A DNA stretch of 40,744 bases from an uncultured Clostridia bacterium (GTDB taxonomy: Bacteria > Bacillota > Clostridia > UBA1381 > UMGS1253). The translations under genes were made by a program, and so were the position numbers. Numbering within the stretch: position 1 is the first letter of the stretch; every line of letters starts with the position of its first letter. Under the pieces are notes generated by a model. It made no database searches. It was not told where the DNA came from and worked only from the letters and a program-made list of their open reading frames with translations. Of the stretch, positions 34,298 through 40,744 are shown piece after piece. The stretch is from assembly GCA_934457145.1 (NCBI GenBank), contig CAKSHP010000021.1, positions 1 to 40,744 of the forward strand, given 5' to 3'.

Positions 34298-34717
34298 ATG
34301 AGCATTATAAATACTAAGCTGACTGTTTTGTTTGAGCCGCCGTTCTGGGTCGGCATTTTAGAGAGAGTTTACTCTAAAAACTATGAGATTTGCAGGGTGG
34401 TGTTCGGCGCAGAACCGAAAGATTGTGAGGTTTATGAGTTTTTTGTTAAAAACTATAATAAGCTTCGGTTTAGTCCGCGCTTTAAGACGAAAGCCGTCTC
34501 GGACAGAAAAATTAATCCGAAACGGCTGCAAAGAAAAATTCAAACATCTTTGCAAAATACCGGCATGGGCACAAAGGCGCAGCAAGCTCTCAAGCTTTGC
34601 CGCGAAAGTGCGAAAAAGGAAAGAAAGGCTCATGCAAAAGAAGATAAGCTTATGCGTGACGAGCTTAGATACAAAATGCACAGATTAAAGAAAAAACAAA
34701 AACATAAAGGGCATTAA
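34298..34717 (+). CDS. yjdF: YjdF family protein (DUF2992)
   Basis: A 139-residue basic protein matching Bacillus YjdF: KLTVLFEPPFWVGILERV at the N-terminus, VVFGAEPKDCEVYEF (about 36-50), then INPKRLQRKIQ and GTKAQQALKLCRE. A Lys/Arg-rich helical tail follows, ending KKKQKHKGH. YjdF function is not established; its riboswitch responds to many azaaromatic toxins, so a role in detoxification is suspected. The ATG at 34298 follows the strong site AAGGAGG, which the upstream riboswitch can mask. A terminator follows. The symporter just upstream is probably in the same transcript. Confidence 0.9.
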   Translation: MSIINTKLTVLFEPPFWVGILERVYSKNYEICRVVFGAEPKDCEVYEFFVKNYNKLRFSPRFKTKAVSDRKINPKRLQRKIQTSLQNTGMGTKAQQALKLCRESAKKERKAHAKEDKLMRDELRYKMHRLKKKQKHKGH

Positions 34718-34731
34718 CATGCAAAAAAAAT

Positions 34732-34757
34732 CCACCCGCTGTGCGGGTGGGTTTTTT
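34732..34757. terminator. Terminator between convergent yjdF and thioesterase genes
   Basis: An 8-bp GC stem (CCACCCGC at 34732-34739, GCGGGTGG at 34743-34750) with a 3-base loop, A-run before and T-run after, so it can work in both directions. Confidence 0.88.
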
Positions 34758-34761
34758 AAAT

Positions 34762-35478
34762 TTATTTATCAAAATTGGTTTTGATTTGAGCCAGTATATA
34801 CACATCATCATTATCGGAGGTCATAATAACATGAATTGTGTCATTATCGTAAGCAGCCGAGATATTGATTTTGTCGTTTAAACGTGCCTGGGATTTGTAT
34901 TGTATGCGCAAATCAAAAATCGAAAGGTCGGCAAATGCATTTACAATGTATGAAATATAGCTTATATTATTAACGTGGCCGTTTGAATCAATATCACCCT
35001 TTTGAACTTGCAGCGAACATATTTTTTTATATTCGGGCTGCATCTGAAGCCGATACGATGTGTCGTCGTCAAAAACGGGGATTTTGTCCGTTCCGAAATC
35101 CAGGGCATCCTGCTTTGTTATCTTTTGAAATTTCATTCTTTCGTAATTATACAAAACCCAAACAGACGCTGCCTGTGCAATAATGTTTTGATCTTTGTCG
35201 GTTAAAGAAAAGTTTCTGTAACCGTAAACATGTTTAAAATCCGTTGCCCATGTTGCAGCACTCACGTTTTCAAAAAGCGTCGGATAGCGGAATATGCGAA
35301 CGTGCCAGCCCGTCAAAATCCAGGCAAGGTGGTTTTTTGCAAGCTTTTTTGCGCCGTTGTTTGAAAACTCGCTGTGCTCAACGGAAGTGTCCTGAAAGTA
35401 TGACATAAGCGCAGGGAGCGTTAAGTTAAAGTTTTCGCCTGTTTCGCTGTAGCGCACATTGTAATTTTTTGAATACAT
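34762..35478 (-). CDS. Acyl-ACP thioesterase
   Basis: A 238-residue double-hotdog protein of the bacterial acyl-ACP thioesterase family (related to plant FatA/FatB). The N-terminal hotdog has NLTLPALMSYFQDTSVEHSE and AWILTGWHVRI. The second has DIDSNGHVNNISYISYI, whose Asp-Asn-His are the catalytic residues in the family. It releases free fatty acids from acyl carrier protein in the cytoplasm. The ATG at 35478 follows AAAAAGGA. It follows ymdB by 15 bases on the same strand and is probably co-transcribed with it. No fatty-acid synthesis genes are in the window. Confidence 0.9.
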   Translation of the reverse strand: MYSKNYNVRYSETGENFNLTLPALMSYFQDTSVEHSEFSNNGAKKLAKNHLAWILTGWHVRIFRYPTLFENVSAATWATDFKHVYGYRNFSLTDKDQNIIAQAASVWVLYNYERMKFQKITKQDALDFGTDKIPVFDDDTSYRLQMQPEYKKICSLQVQKGDIDSNGHVNNISYISYIVNAFADLSIFDLRIQYKSQARLNDKINISAAYDNDTIHVIMTSDNDDVYILAQIKTNFDK

Positions 35479-35493
35479 AAAATCAGTCCTTTT

Positions 35494-36273
35494 TTAAAAA
35501 TCGGTAATGTTTATACGTGTAATATCAAGAGCATCGCCGTTATCATCTATATCGATTATAACGCCGTTGAGCTGAGCGCCGCCGTCGGCAGGCTCAAAGC
35601 GCTGCGGCAGACCTGTTGTAAAGCGTTTTATTATAATATCTTTGTCCATGCCGAGAACGGACGTGTATGCCCCGGTCATGCCGACATCTGTTATGTAGGC
35701 GCATTTTTTCGGAAGAATTTTTTCGTCGGCGGTCTGGATATGAGTATGCGTGCCGAGAACCGCGCTTGCTCTGCCGTCCAGAAAATAGCCCATGGCAACC
35801 TTTTCGCTTGTTACTTCGGCGTGAAAATCAACAATTATAATGTCGGTTTGCTGTTTTAGCTTTTTTATCTCGCGGTCTGCCGCTTCAAACGGACAGTCGC
35901 AGGGCGGCTGCATGCCAACTCTGCCCAAAAGGTTTAAAACGCCGATTTTTTTGTTTGCAGCCTCTATTATCATGCTGCCCCGGCCTGGACAAAGACGGCT
36001 GAGGTTTGCCGGGCGGATGATATTTTCGCCGCTGTCGATAATTTTATATATCTCGCTGTTGTTCCAGACATGGTTTCCCATTGTTATGCCGTTTATGCCC
36101 ATGGAAAAAAAGTCGTTGCAGATAGACACGGAAATTCCTTTTCCGTGTGCTGCATTTTCTCCGTTTACTATAATTGCGTCAAATTCGTATTTGCGATACA
36201 GCACATCAAGACTTTTAAAAAGCATGCGTCTGCCGCACTGTCCCATTATATCACCGACGAATAAAATTTTCAA
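35494..36273 (-). CDS. ymdB: YmdB metallophosphoesterase
   Basis: A 259-residue di-metal phosphoesterase. Metal-binding motifs are GDIMG (7-11), NGENAAHG, GNHVWNN, DFHAE and GTHTHIQTAD, all as in the YmdB family. In Bacillus YmdB hydrolyses 2',3'-cAMP and affects biofilm and sporulation decisions, and it is encoded beside rny as here. It starts with TTG at 36273 after AAAGGAG. A terminator lies between rny and ymdB, so expression may depend on read-through or a weak local promoter I could not identify. Confidence 0.93.
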   Translation of the reverse strand: MKILFVGDIMGQCGRRMLFKSLDVLYRKYEFDAIIVNGENAAHGKGISVSICNDFFSMGINGITMGNHVWNNSEIYKIIDSGENIIRPANLSRLCPGRGSMIIEAANKKIGVLNLLGRVGMQPPCDCPFEAADREIKKLKQQTDIIIVDFHAEVTSEKVAMGYFLDGRASAVLGTHTHIQTADEKILPKKCAYITDVGMTGAYTSVLGMDKDIIIKRFTTGLPQRFEPADGGAQLNGVIIDIDDNGDALDITRINITDF

Positions 36274-36311
36274 GTTGTTTTCGCTCCTTTATTTTATGTG
36301 AGTAGATATTT

Positions 36312-36342
36312 AAAATGGATAGGCAGACTGCCTATCCATTTT
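36312..36342 (-). terminator. Terminator after rny
   Basis: A near-perfect palindrome: 15-base arms (36312-36326 and 36328-36342) around a single base, with TGGATAGGCA as part of the arm and runs of A and T at the ends. It stands 7 bases after the rny stop on the minus strand and separates rny from ymdB. Confidence 0.8.
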
Positions 36343-36349
36343 GTTTAAA

Positions 36350-37921
36350 TTATTTTGCGTAGTCTACAGCGCGCATCTCGCGGATAACGTTTATTTTAAT
36401 CTGACCGGGATATTCAAGCTCGTCTTCAATGCGTTTAACGATTTCTCTTGCCATTAAAACAACGCCCTCGTCTTTAACATCTTCGGGCTTAACCATAATA
36501 CGTATCTCGCGGCCTGCCTGAATTGCAAAGGATTTTTCAACGCCCTCAAAGGAGTTTGCGATTTCTTCAAGCTTTTCAAGGCGTTTGATATATGTTTCAA
36601 GGTTTTCGCGTCTTGCTCCGGGACGGGCAGCCGATATAGCATCGCACGCCTGAACGATTGCCGCAACAATGGTTGTTGCTTCAACGTCGCCGTGATGCGC
36701 CATGATAGCATGAATAACATCGTTGTTTTCTTTGTATTTCTTTGCGATGTCTGCGCCTATGGTAACGTGTGAACCTTCAATTTCATGGTCAACAGACTTT
36801 CCAAGGTCGTGCAGAAGACCTGCGCGTTTTGCCAGGGCAACGTCTGCTCCGAGTTCGCCTGCCATTGCTCCGGCAAGCTGTGATACTTCAATTGAATGAT
36901 TAAGCACGTTCTGACCGTAGCTGGTACGGTATTTAAGTCTTCCGAGAAGCTTTATTATTTCAGGATGCAAACCGTGTACACCGGTTTCAAAGGTTGCCCT
37001 TTCGCCCTCCTGTTTGATTTCGGATTCAATTTCACGTTTGGATTTTTCAACAGTTTCTTCAATGCGCGCCGGATGTATTCTTCCGTCGGCAATAAGTTTT
37101 TCAAGTGTGAGTCTTGCTATTTCACGCCTTATGGGATCAAATCCCGAAAGTATAACAGCTTCGGGAGTATCGTCTATAATAAGGTCAATTCCCGTAAGTG
37201 TTTCGAGCGCTCTTATGTTTCTTCCCTCACGTCCGATAATTCTGCCTTTCATTTCCTCGCTTGGCAGCGGCACAACCGAAACGGTTGTTTCTGCGGCATG
37301 GTCTGCGGCAACTTTCTGAATAGTTCCGACAATAATATTTTTAGCGCGTTTGTCGGCTTCTTCTTTTGTCTGCATTTCAATTTCCTTGATAAGCATTGCA
37401 GATTCGTGGCGAACCTGGCTTTCAAGATCTTTAAGCAAAAACTGCTTTGCTTCTTCGGCTGTGTAGCCGGAAATTTTTTCTAATGTTTCAATTTCGCGCT
37501 GCTTGAGTTTTGCAATTTCTTCTTCTTTTTCTTCAAGCTGTTTGCTTTTTTTGTTTAATGCCGAGTCTTTTGCTTCGATTGCGTCTGTTTTTTTATCGAG
37601 GGATTCCTCTTTTTGCGCAATTCGGCGTTCCTGGCGGGAAATTTCGCTTCTGCGTTCTCTGATTTCCTTTTCAAGCTCCTGGCGCTGCTTGTGGTTTTCT
37701 TCTTTTGCTTCCAAAAGAATTTCGCGCTTTTTGCTCTCTGCAGCTTTTGCGGCATCGTTTAAAATGCGCTTTGCCTCGTTTTCAGCTCCGCCGATCGAAA
37801 GCTCAGCTTCTCTTTTGCGTTTTTCATAGCCCGATTTTGAAGCTATTTTGTATGTTACAATGATTGAAACCGCTATTAAAATCAAAGAACACACTATTGT
37901 CGCTATGATCGCTATACTCAT
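36350..37921 (-). CDS. rny: Ribonuclease Y
   Basis: A 523-residue membrane-anchored endoribonuclease that starts decay of most mRNAs in Gram-positives. It has an N-terminal helix (about 4-24), a long charged coiled coil (about 30-190), a KH RNA-binding domain with IIGREGRNIR (228-237), and an HD domain with NHSIEV (H342) and the catalytic HDLGKSVD (H371-D372). Full length. The ATG at 37921 follows AAGGAGGTG. A terminator follows, then ymdB. A promoter about 340 bases upstream would give a long structured leader, possibly for autoregulation. Confidence 0.96.
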   Translation of the reverse strand: MSIAIIATIVCSLILIAVSIIVTYKIASKSGYEKRKREAELSIGGAENEAKRILNDAAKAAESKKREILLEAKEENHKQRQELEKEIRERRSEISRQERRIAQKEESLDKKTDAIEAKDSALNKKSKQLEEKEEEIAKLKQREIETLEKISGYTAEEAKQFLLKDLESQVRHESAMLIKEIEMQTKEEADKRAKNIIVGTIQKVAADHAAETTVSVVPLPSEEMKGRIIGREGRNIRALETLTGIDLIIDDTPEAVILSGFDPIRREIARLTLEKLIADGRIHPARIEETVEKSKREIESEIKQEGERATFETGVHGLHPEIIKLLGRLKYRTSYGQNVLNHSIEVSQLAGAMAGELGADVALAKRAGLLHDLGKSVDHEIEGSHVTIGADIAKKYKENNDVIHAIMAHHGDVEATTIVAAIVQACDAISAARPGARRENLETYIKRLEKLEEIANSFEGVEKSFAIQAGREIRIMVKPEDVKDEGVVLMAREIVKRIEDELEYPGQIKINVIREMRAVDYAK

Positions 37922-38228
37922 AGCCTAAACACCTCCTTTTTTAATAGGAGCAGCTATTTAAAGATATTTAATTATAATTATTTAAACTGCGGCGATATAA
38001 TAAACCTTTAGTTATCGCCAAAACTAACATCCCCCTGTTTTTGCTTGTGCATATCCCAAATATATGTATATCAAGGTAAAGCAAAATTGTAACTGCCGTT
38101 TAAGACAGGAAATCTCAAGTAAAAATGCTAAAATATTTTAAATCGGTATAACACCGTTAATTAAATTAAAAATACTTTATATAACTACCCCGACAGCAGT
38201 GTAATTATGAAATATCATTAAAATTCTC

Positions 38229-38291
38229 ATTGACATATACATAAAATACATACCAATATATATTGTATATGGTTTTTAGCTATATGTCAAT
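38229..38291. repeat. 11-bp perfect inverted repeat around an AT palindrome
   Basis: ATTGACATATA (38229-38239) and TATATGTCAAT (38281-38291) are perfect inverted copies, centred near 38260. Almost at the same centre is the 12-bp palindrome CAATATATATTG (38254-38265). The right arm contains the -35 of a minus-strand promoter; the left arm contains a TTGACA facing the other way but without a good -10. This could be an operator acting on both flanking genes, or simply paired promoter elements. Confidence 0.6.
38262..38290 (-). promoter_or_regulatory. Sigma-A promoter, probably of rny
   Basis: On the minus strand: consensus -35 TTGACA (38290-38285), a 17-base spacer, and -10 TACAAT (38267-38262). 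rny is the next gene, so the leader would be about 335 bases. The leader (37922-38255) contains a 7-bp stem, GGCGATA (37991-37997) with TATCGCC (38013-38019), and no gene I can support. Confidence 0.6.
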
Positions 38292-38323
38292 AGAAAATTT
38301 GTAATTTTGTTATAAAAATTTTC

Positions 38324-38370
38324 GCATCGGGGCAAAAAGCGGCGTACCGATGCATAAAATTATTATGCAT
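38324..38370 (+). promoter_or_regulatory. Overlapping alternative hairpins before the deacetylase gene
   Basis: GCATCGG (38324-38330) pairs with CCGATGC (38347-38353). ATGCATAA (38350-38357) pairs with TTATGCAT (38363-38370). The two stems share bases 38350-38353, so they cannot both form fully. They lie 14 bases before the ribosome site. The arrangement could be a switch, but no ligand or factor can be named. Confidence 0.4.
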
Positions 38371-38398
38371 AAAGAAAAATTATAAGGAGTTATGTGTG

Positions 38399-39235
38399 AT
38401 GAAAAAAGAAAACAAAAGCGTTATAAAATATTCGGCGGCGCTGGCGGTTTTATGTTTATTAATTCCGATTTTATGCGGATGCGGCGCAAAAAAGGCTGAA
38501 AGCGAAAGCTTTTTGGAACATTCGGTGCCGGCGGCATATGAAAATTTAGACAACACAAAAATCGGCTGGGGATTAAAAAAGGAAAAGGGCGTATCGCCGC
38601 AGGTACCGGCTAAATTAACGGAGGTTTTAAAAAAGTATTCGGCAGTGTATATAGACGAAAGCGGCGAAAAAAATATGTATTTAACGTTTGACGAAGGTTA
38701 TGAAAACGGCTACAGCACAAAAATTTTAGACGTTTTAAAAGCTACAGACACCCCTGCGGCGTTTTTCATTACCGGAGATTATATAAAAACCTCGCCCGAG
38801 CTTGTAAAGAGAATGCACGATGAGGGCTTTGTTGTCGGAAACCACACAAACCATCATCCGTCCATGCCCGATATTGACGATAATAAAATAAAAGACGAGA
38901 TAGAATCGCTGAATAAAATGTATAATGAACTTACCGGTGATAACATGAGTTTTTTTCGTCCGCCAAAAGGTGAATACAGCGAAAGAACTCTTGCTGTCAC
39001 AAATGAGCTTGGATATAAAACCGTGCTTTGGAGCTTTGCTTATGCGGACTGGGAAAAAAACAATGTAAAAGGGGCAAACTATGCTTATGACAGCGTGACG
39101 CCTTATTTTCATGACGGCGCAATACTTTTATTGCACGCCGTTTCAAAAGACAATGCAGATGCTCTGGAAAGTATTATAAATGAAGCAAAAAATCAGGGAT
39201 ATACCTTTAAAAGCCTAAACGATTTAAAAAATTAA
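38399..39235 (+). CDS. pdaA: PdaA-like polysaccharide deacetylase lipoprotein
   Basis: A 278-residue NodB-type deacetylase. The N-terminus is a lipoprotein signal (helix about 10-24, lipobox LCGC). The catalytic motifs are TFDEGYENGYS (metal Asp and base), HTNHHPSMP (metal His) and RPPKGEYS. The wording TFDxGYENGY is characteristic of PdaA, which deacetylates MurNAc on the way to muramic-delta-lactam in spore cortex. GTG 38396 and ATG 38399 are adjacent; the ATG is chosen, with AAGGAG 9 bases upstream. An extended -10 (TGTTATAAA, 38308-38316) is a possible promoter. A family member in vegetative wall modification cannot be excluded. Confidence 0.88.
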   Translation: MKKENKSVIKYSAALAVLCLLIPILCGCGAKKAESESFLEHSVPAAYENLDNTKIGWGLKKEKGVSPQVPAKLTEVLKKYSAVYIDESGEKNMYLTFDEGYENGYSTKILDVLKATDTPAAFFITGDYIKTSPELVKRMHDEGFVVGNHTNHHPSMPDIDDNKIKDEIESLNKMYNELTGDNMSFFRPPKGEYSERTLAVTNELGYKTVLWSFAYADWEKNNVKGANYAYDSVTPYFHDGAILLLHAVSKDNADALESIINEAKNQGYTFKSLNDLKN

Positions 39236-39243
39236 AAAATTTC

Positions 39244-39272
39244 TTGACGGTCGTTACGGTAAATGATATAAT
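39244..39272 (+). promoter_or_regulatory. Sigma-A promoter of the MFS gene
   Basis: -35 TTGACG (39244-39249), a 17-base spacer, and a consensus -10 TATAAT (39267-39272). It lies in the 87-base gap after the deacetylase gene. Confidence 0.8.
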
Positions 39273-39322
39273 CTATCTAATCAGCGTTTGGCTTAGAAAG
39301 GATAAGTTGAGGTAGAAAGATT

Positions 39323-40567
39323 ATGAAATTTACATATAAGCACACTCTTTTTGCAAGCTTTACAGGATATATCACTCAGGCGATTGTAAACAATTTAGCG
39401 CCGCTTTTATTTGCAACATTTCAAAGAGAGTTTTCAATTTCGATAGACAAAATAGGCTATATAATATTTATGAACTTTTTTGTGCAGATCATAGTTGATA
39501 TGAGCGCTGCAAAATATGCCGACAAAATAGGCTACAGAAAATGCGTGTGCTTTGCGCTTTTCTTAAACGTTTTGGGGCTTGCGGGGCTTGGAACTCTGCC
39601 GTATATTTTTAATAATGCCTACGGCGCAATTATGTGCTCTGTTATAGTAAGCGCAATCGGCGGCGGACTTTTGGAGGTTGTGATAAGCCCGATTGTTGAG
39701 GCGCTTCCGGGCGATGCAAAAAGCGCAAAGATGAGCCTGCTTCATTCGTTTTACTGTTGGGGACAGGTGGCGGTTGTGTTGATATCAACGGCGTACTTTG
39801 TGGTTTTCGGGGTGCAAAACTGGAGATACCTTTGCTTTATATGGGCGCTTGTGCCGCTTTTTAACATATTTATGTTTTTAAACGTTCCTTTGTGCAAGCT
39901 GGTTGAAGAAGAACATAAGGTCCCTTTCAAAAAACTTGCAAAACATAAGATGTTCTGGGTGTTTTTTGCGCTGATGATATGCGCCGGTGCATCGGAGCTT
40001 GCTATGTCGCAATGGTCAAGCTTGTTTGCCGAAGTTGGCCTTAAGGTATCAAAATCGGTCGGAGATATTTTGGGAATGTGTATGTTTGCGGCGCTTATGG
40101 GTATTTCAAGAGTTTATTTCGGTCTGTCCGGAGATAAAATAAAAATTGAAAACGGACTTTTGATAAGCAGCGTGATATGCATAATATCATATTTGCTCAC
40201 AGCATTTTCGCATAATGCGTTTTTGGCGCTTATCGGATGCGGTCTTTGCGGTTTGGGTGTCGGACTTATGTGGCCAGGAACATACAGCCTTGCTTCAAAG
40301 TTTTTCCCCGGCGGAGGAACGGCAATGTTTGCGATGCTTGCATTTGCGGGTGATATTGGCTGCACAGCCGGGCCGACGATAGTGGGCAATATTTCCGATA
40401 TGATTCAAAGACACAATATAAATTTTTTGCCGAATTTGATTTTCGGCAGTGATATGACGGAAATCGGATTGAAAACCGGGCTTGCGCTGTCGTGTGTATT
40501 TCCGGTTGTGATGCTTGTTTTGGTGCTGGCGTTAAAAAAGAGACTGAAAACAAAAAATAAAATATAA
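39323..40567 (+). CDS. MFS transporter
   Basis: A 414-residue membrane protein with twelve helices in two halves. The loop between helices 2 and 3 has AAKYADKIGYRKC, a form of the MFS motif A (GxxxDRxGRR), and the central loop is short and charged. The LLHSFYCWGQ segment and overall pattern resemble FucP-like sugar transporters, but I would not assign a substrate. The ATG at 39323 is 10 bases after GAGG. It has its own promoter and terminator, so it is a single-gene unit. Confidence 0.9.
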   Translation: MKFTYKHTLFASFTGYITQAIVNNLAPLLFATFQREFSISIDKIGYIIFMNFFVQIIVDMSAAKYADKIGYRKCVCFALFLNVLGLAGLGTLPYIFNNAYGAIMCSVIVSAIGGGLLEVVISPIVEALPGDAKSAKMSLLHSFYCWGQVAVVLISTAYFVVFGVQNWRYLCFIWALVPLFNIFMFLNVPLCKLVEEEHKVPFKKLAKHKMFWVFFALMICAGASELAMSQWSSLFAEVGLKVSKSVGDILGMCMFAALMGISRVYFGLSGDKIKIENGLLISSVICIISYLLTAFSHNAFLALIGCGLCGLGVGLMWPGTYSLASKFFPGGGTAMFAMLAFAGDIGCTAGPTIVGNISDMIQRHNINFLPNLIFGSDMTEIGLKTGLALSCVFPVVMLVLVLALKKRLKTKNKI

Positions 40568-40569
40568 GA

Positions 40570-40606
40570 AAAAATAAGCCTGTGTTTTTCGCAGGCTTAT
40601 TTTTTT
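40570..40606 (+). terminator. Terminator after the MFS gene
   Basis: A 13-bp stem with core TAAGCCTG (40575-40582) and CAGGCTTA (40592-40599), a 9-base loop and a long T-run. The A-run on the 5' side could let it work on both strands. Confidence 0.9.
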
Positions 40607-40721
40607 GAAAAAGAATTAAGTTTTGTAGGGCAGGGGCAGTTTGAGGGAAAAGGTAATAGTAAAGAGGGAAGAAGTGAAAGTTGTATAATAAAAAAGGACA
40701 GTTCAAAGAGTGAAAATATGA

Positions 40722-40744
40722 TATAATATTTTTAGGAGAGTGAA
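40722..40744 (+). promoter_or_regulatory. -10 element and ribosome site of a gene beyond the window
   Basis: A consensus TATAAT (40722-40727) is followed by AGGAGAGTG at the very end. No good -35 is seen at 17 bases. The stretch 40607-40721 is purine-rich and holds no gene I can support. Confidence 0.3.

Noticed and set aside
36896..37483. 195-codon open frame antisense to rny
   Set aside because: Composition (Phe, Cys, Asn-rich) is that of a shadow frame; rny on the other strand is complete and conserved.
37503..37829. Long open frame antisense to rny (108 codons)
   Set aside because: It lies inside the coiled-coil part of rny, is Ser/Phe-rich as expected for the reverse of Glu/Lys codons, and has no ribosome site or family match.
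38010..38030. Short frame in the rny leader (ATG at 38030, minus strand)
   Set aside because: AGGGGG touches the ATG directly, and the 20-codon product has no recognisable features; kept only as a remark under the rny leader.
38230..38258. Plus-strand TTGACA considered as a promoter for the deacetylase gene
   Set aside because: At 17-18 bases the -10 would be CCAATA or CAATAT, a poor match.

Overview
The window is a stretch of chromosome from a low-GC, spore-forming member of the Firmicutes, most likely a class Clostridia gut-type bacterium. Evidence for this is the Gram-positive division cluster (mraZ to ftsZ with the DUF881 gene and sbp), SpoIIM, a PASTA-bearing SpoVD/FtsI, a PdaA-like deacetylase, the rny-ymdB pair, sigma-A type promoters, Shine-Dalgarno sites of the AGGAGG/GAAAGG type, and frequent TTG/GTG starts. 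MurE carries DNPR, which predicts meso-diaminopimelate peptidoglycan. I saw no rRNA, tRNA, CRISPR array, insertion sequence or prophage. Almost all of the sequence is chromosomal core.

Layout. 1-849 (minus): azlC and the start of azlD, a branched-chain amino acid exporter. 1031-4503 (plus): a long-form glutamyl-tRNA synthetase and a glutaminyl-tRNA synthetase in one operon, ending at a terminator. 4524-5744 (plus): a YaiI/YqxD protein and a short-chain dehydrogenase. 5759-8182: an enolase-superfamily sugar-acid dehydratase candidate divergent from an AraC regulator. 8185-11052 (minus): yigZ, hflX and a second AraC regulator.

11234-27004 (plus) is the dcw cluster: promoter, MraZ-type operator repeats, mraZ, rsmH, ftsL, spoVD/ftsI, murE, murF, mraY, ftsW, murG, murA, ftsQ, a DUF881 gene, sbp, ftsZ, terminator. 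These genes make the lipid II precursor and the septal synthase and divisome. murD is missing from its usual place between mraY and ftsW. Several spacers inside the cluster fold into strong hairpins, notably ftsL-spoVD and murE-murF.

27032-32569: a HAD phosphatase and a MATE transporter; an M23 peptidase divergent from spoIIM; then a XerD-like recombinase with two of six catalytic residues substituted; then a coiled-coil zinc-ribbon protein. 32635-34757: a sodium-symporter (NSS family) gene with a structured leader, followed by yjdF preceded by a yjdF-type riboswitch. An element in the riboswitch is perfectly complementary to the yjdF ribosome-binding site. 34762-37921 (minus): rny, ymdB and an acyl-ACP thioesterase. 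37922-38398 is a long non-coding region with an 11-bp inverted repeat, a minus-strand promoter and hairpins. 38399-40606: a PdaA-like lipoprotein and an MFS transporter.

The most interesting items are the yjdF riboswitch with its visible ribosome-binding-site sequestration and its NSS neighbour, the degenerate XerD active site, and the RNA structures in the dcw spacers. Nothing in the window is clearly a new multi-gene system.
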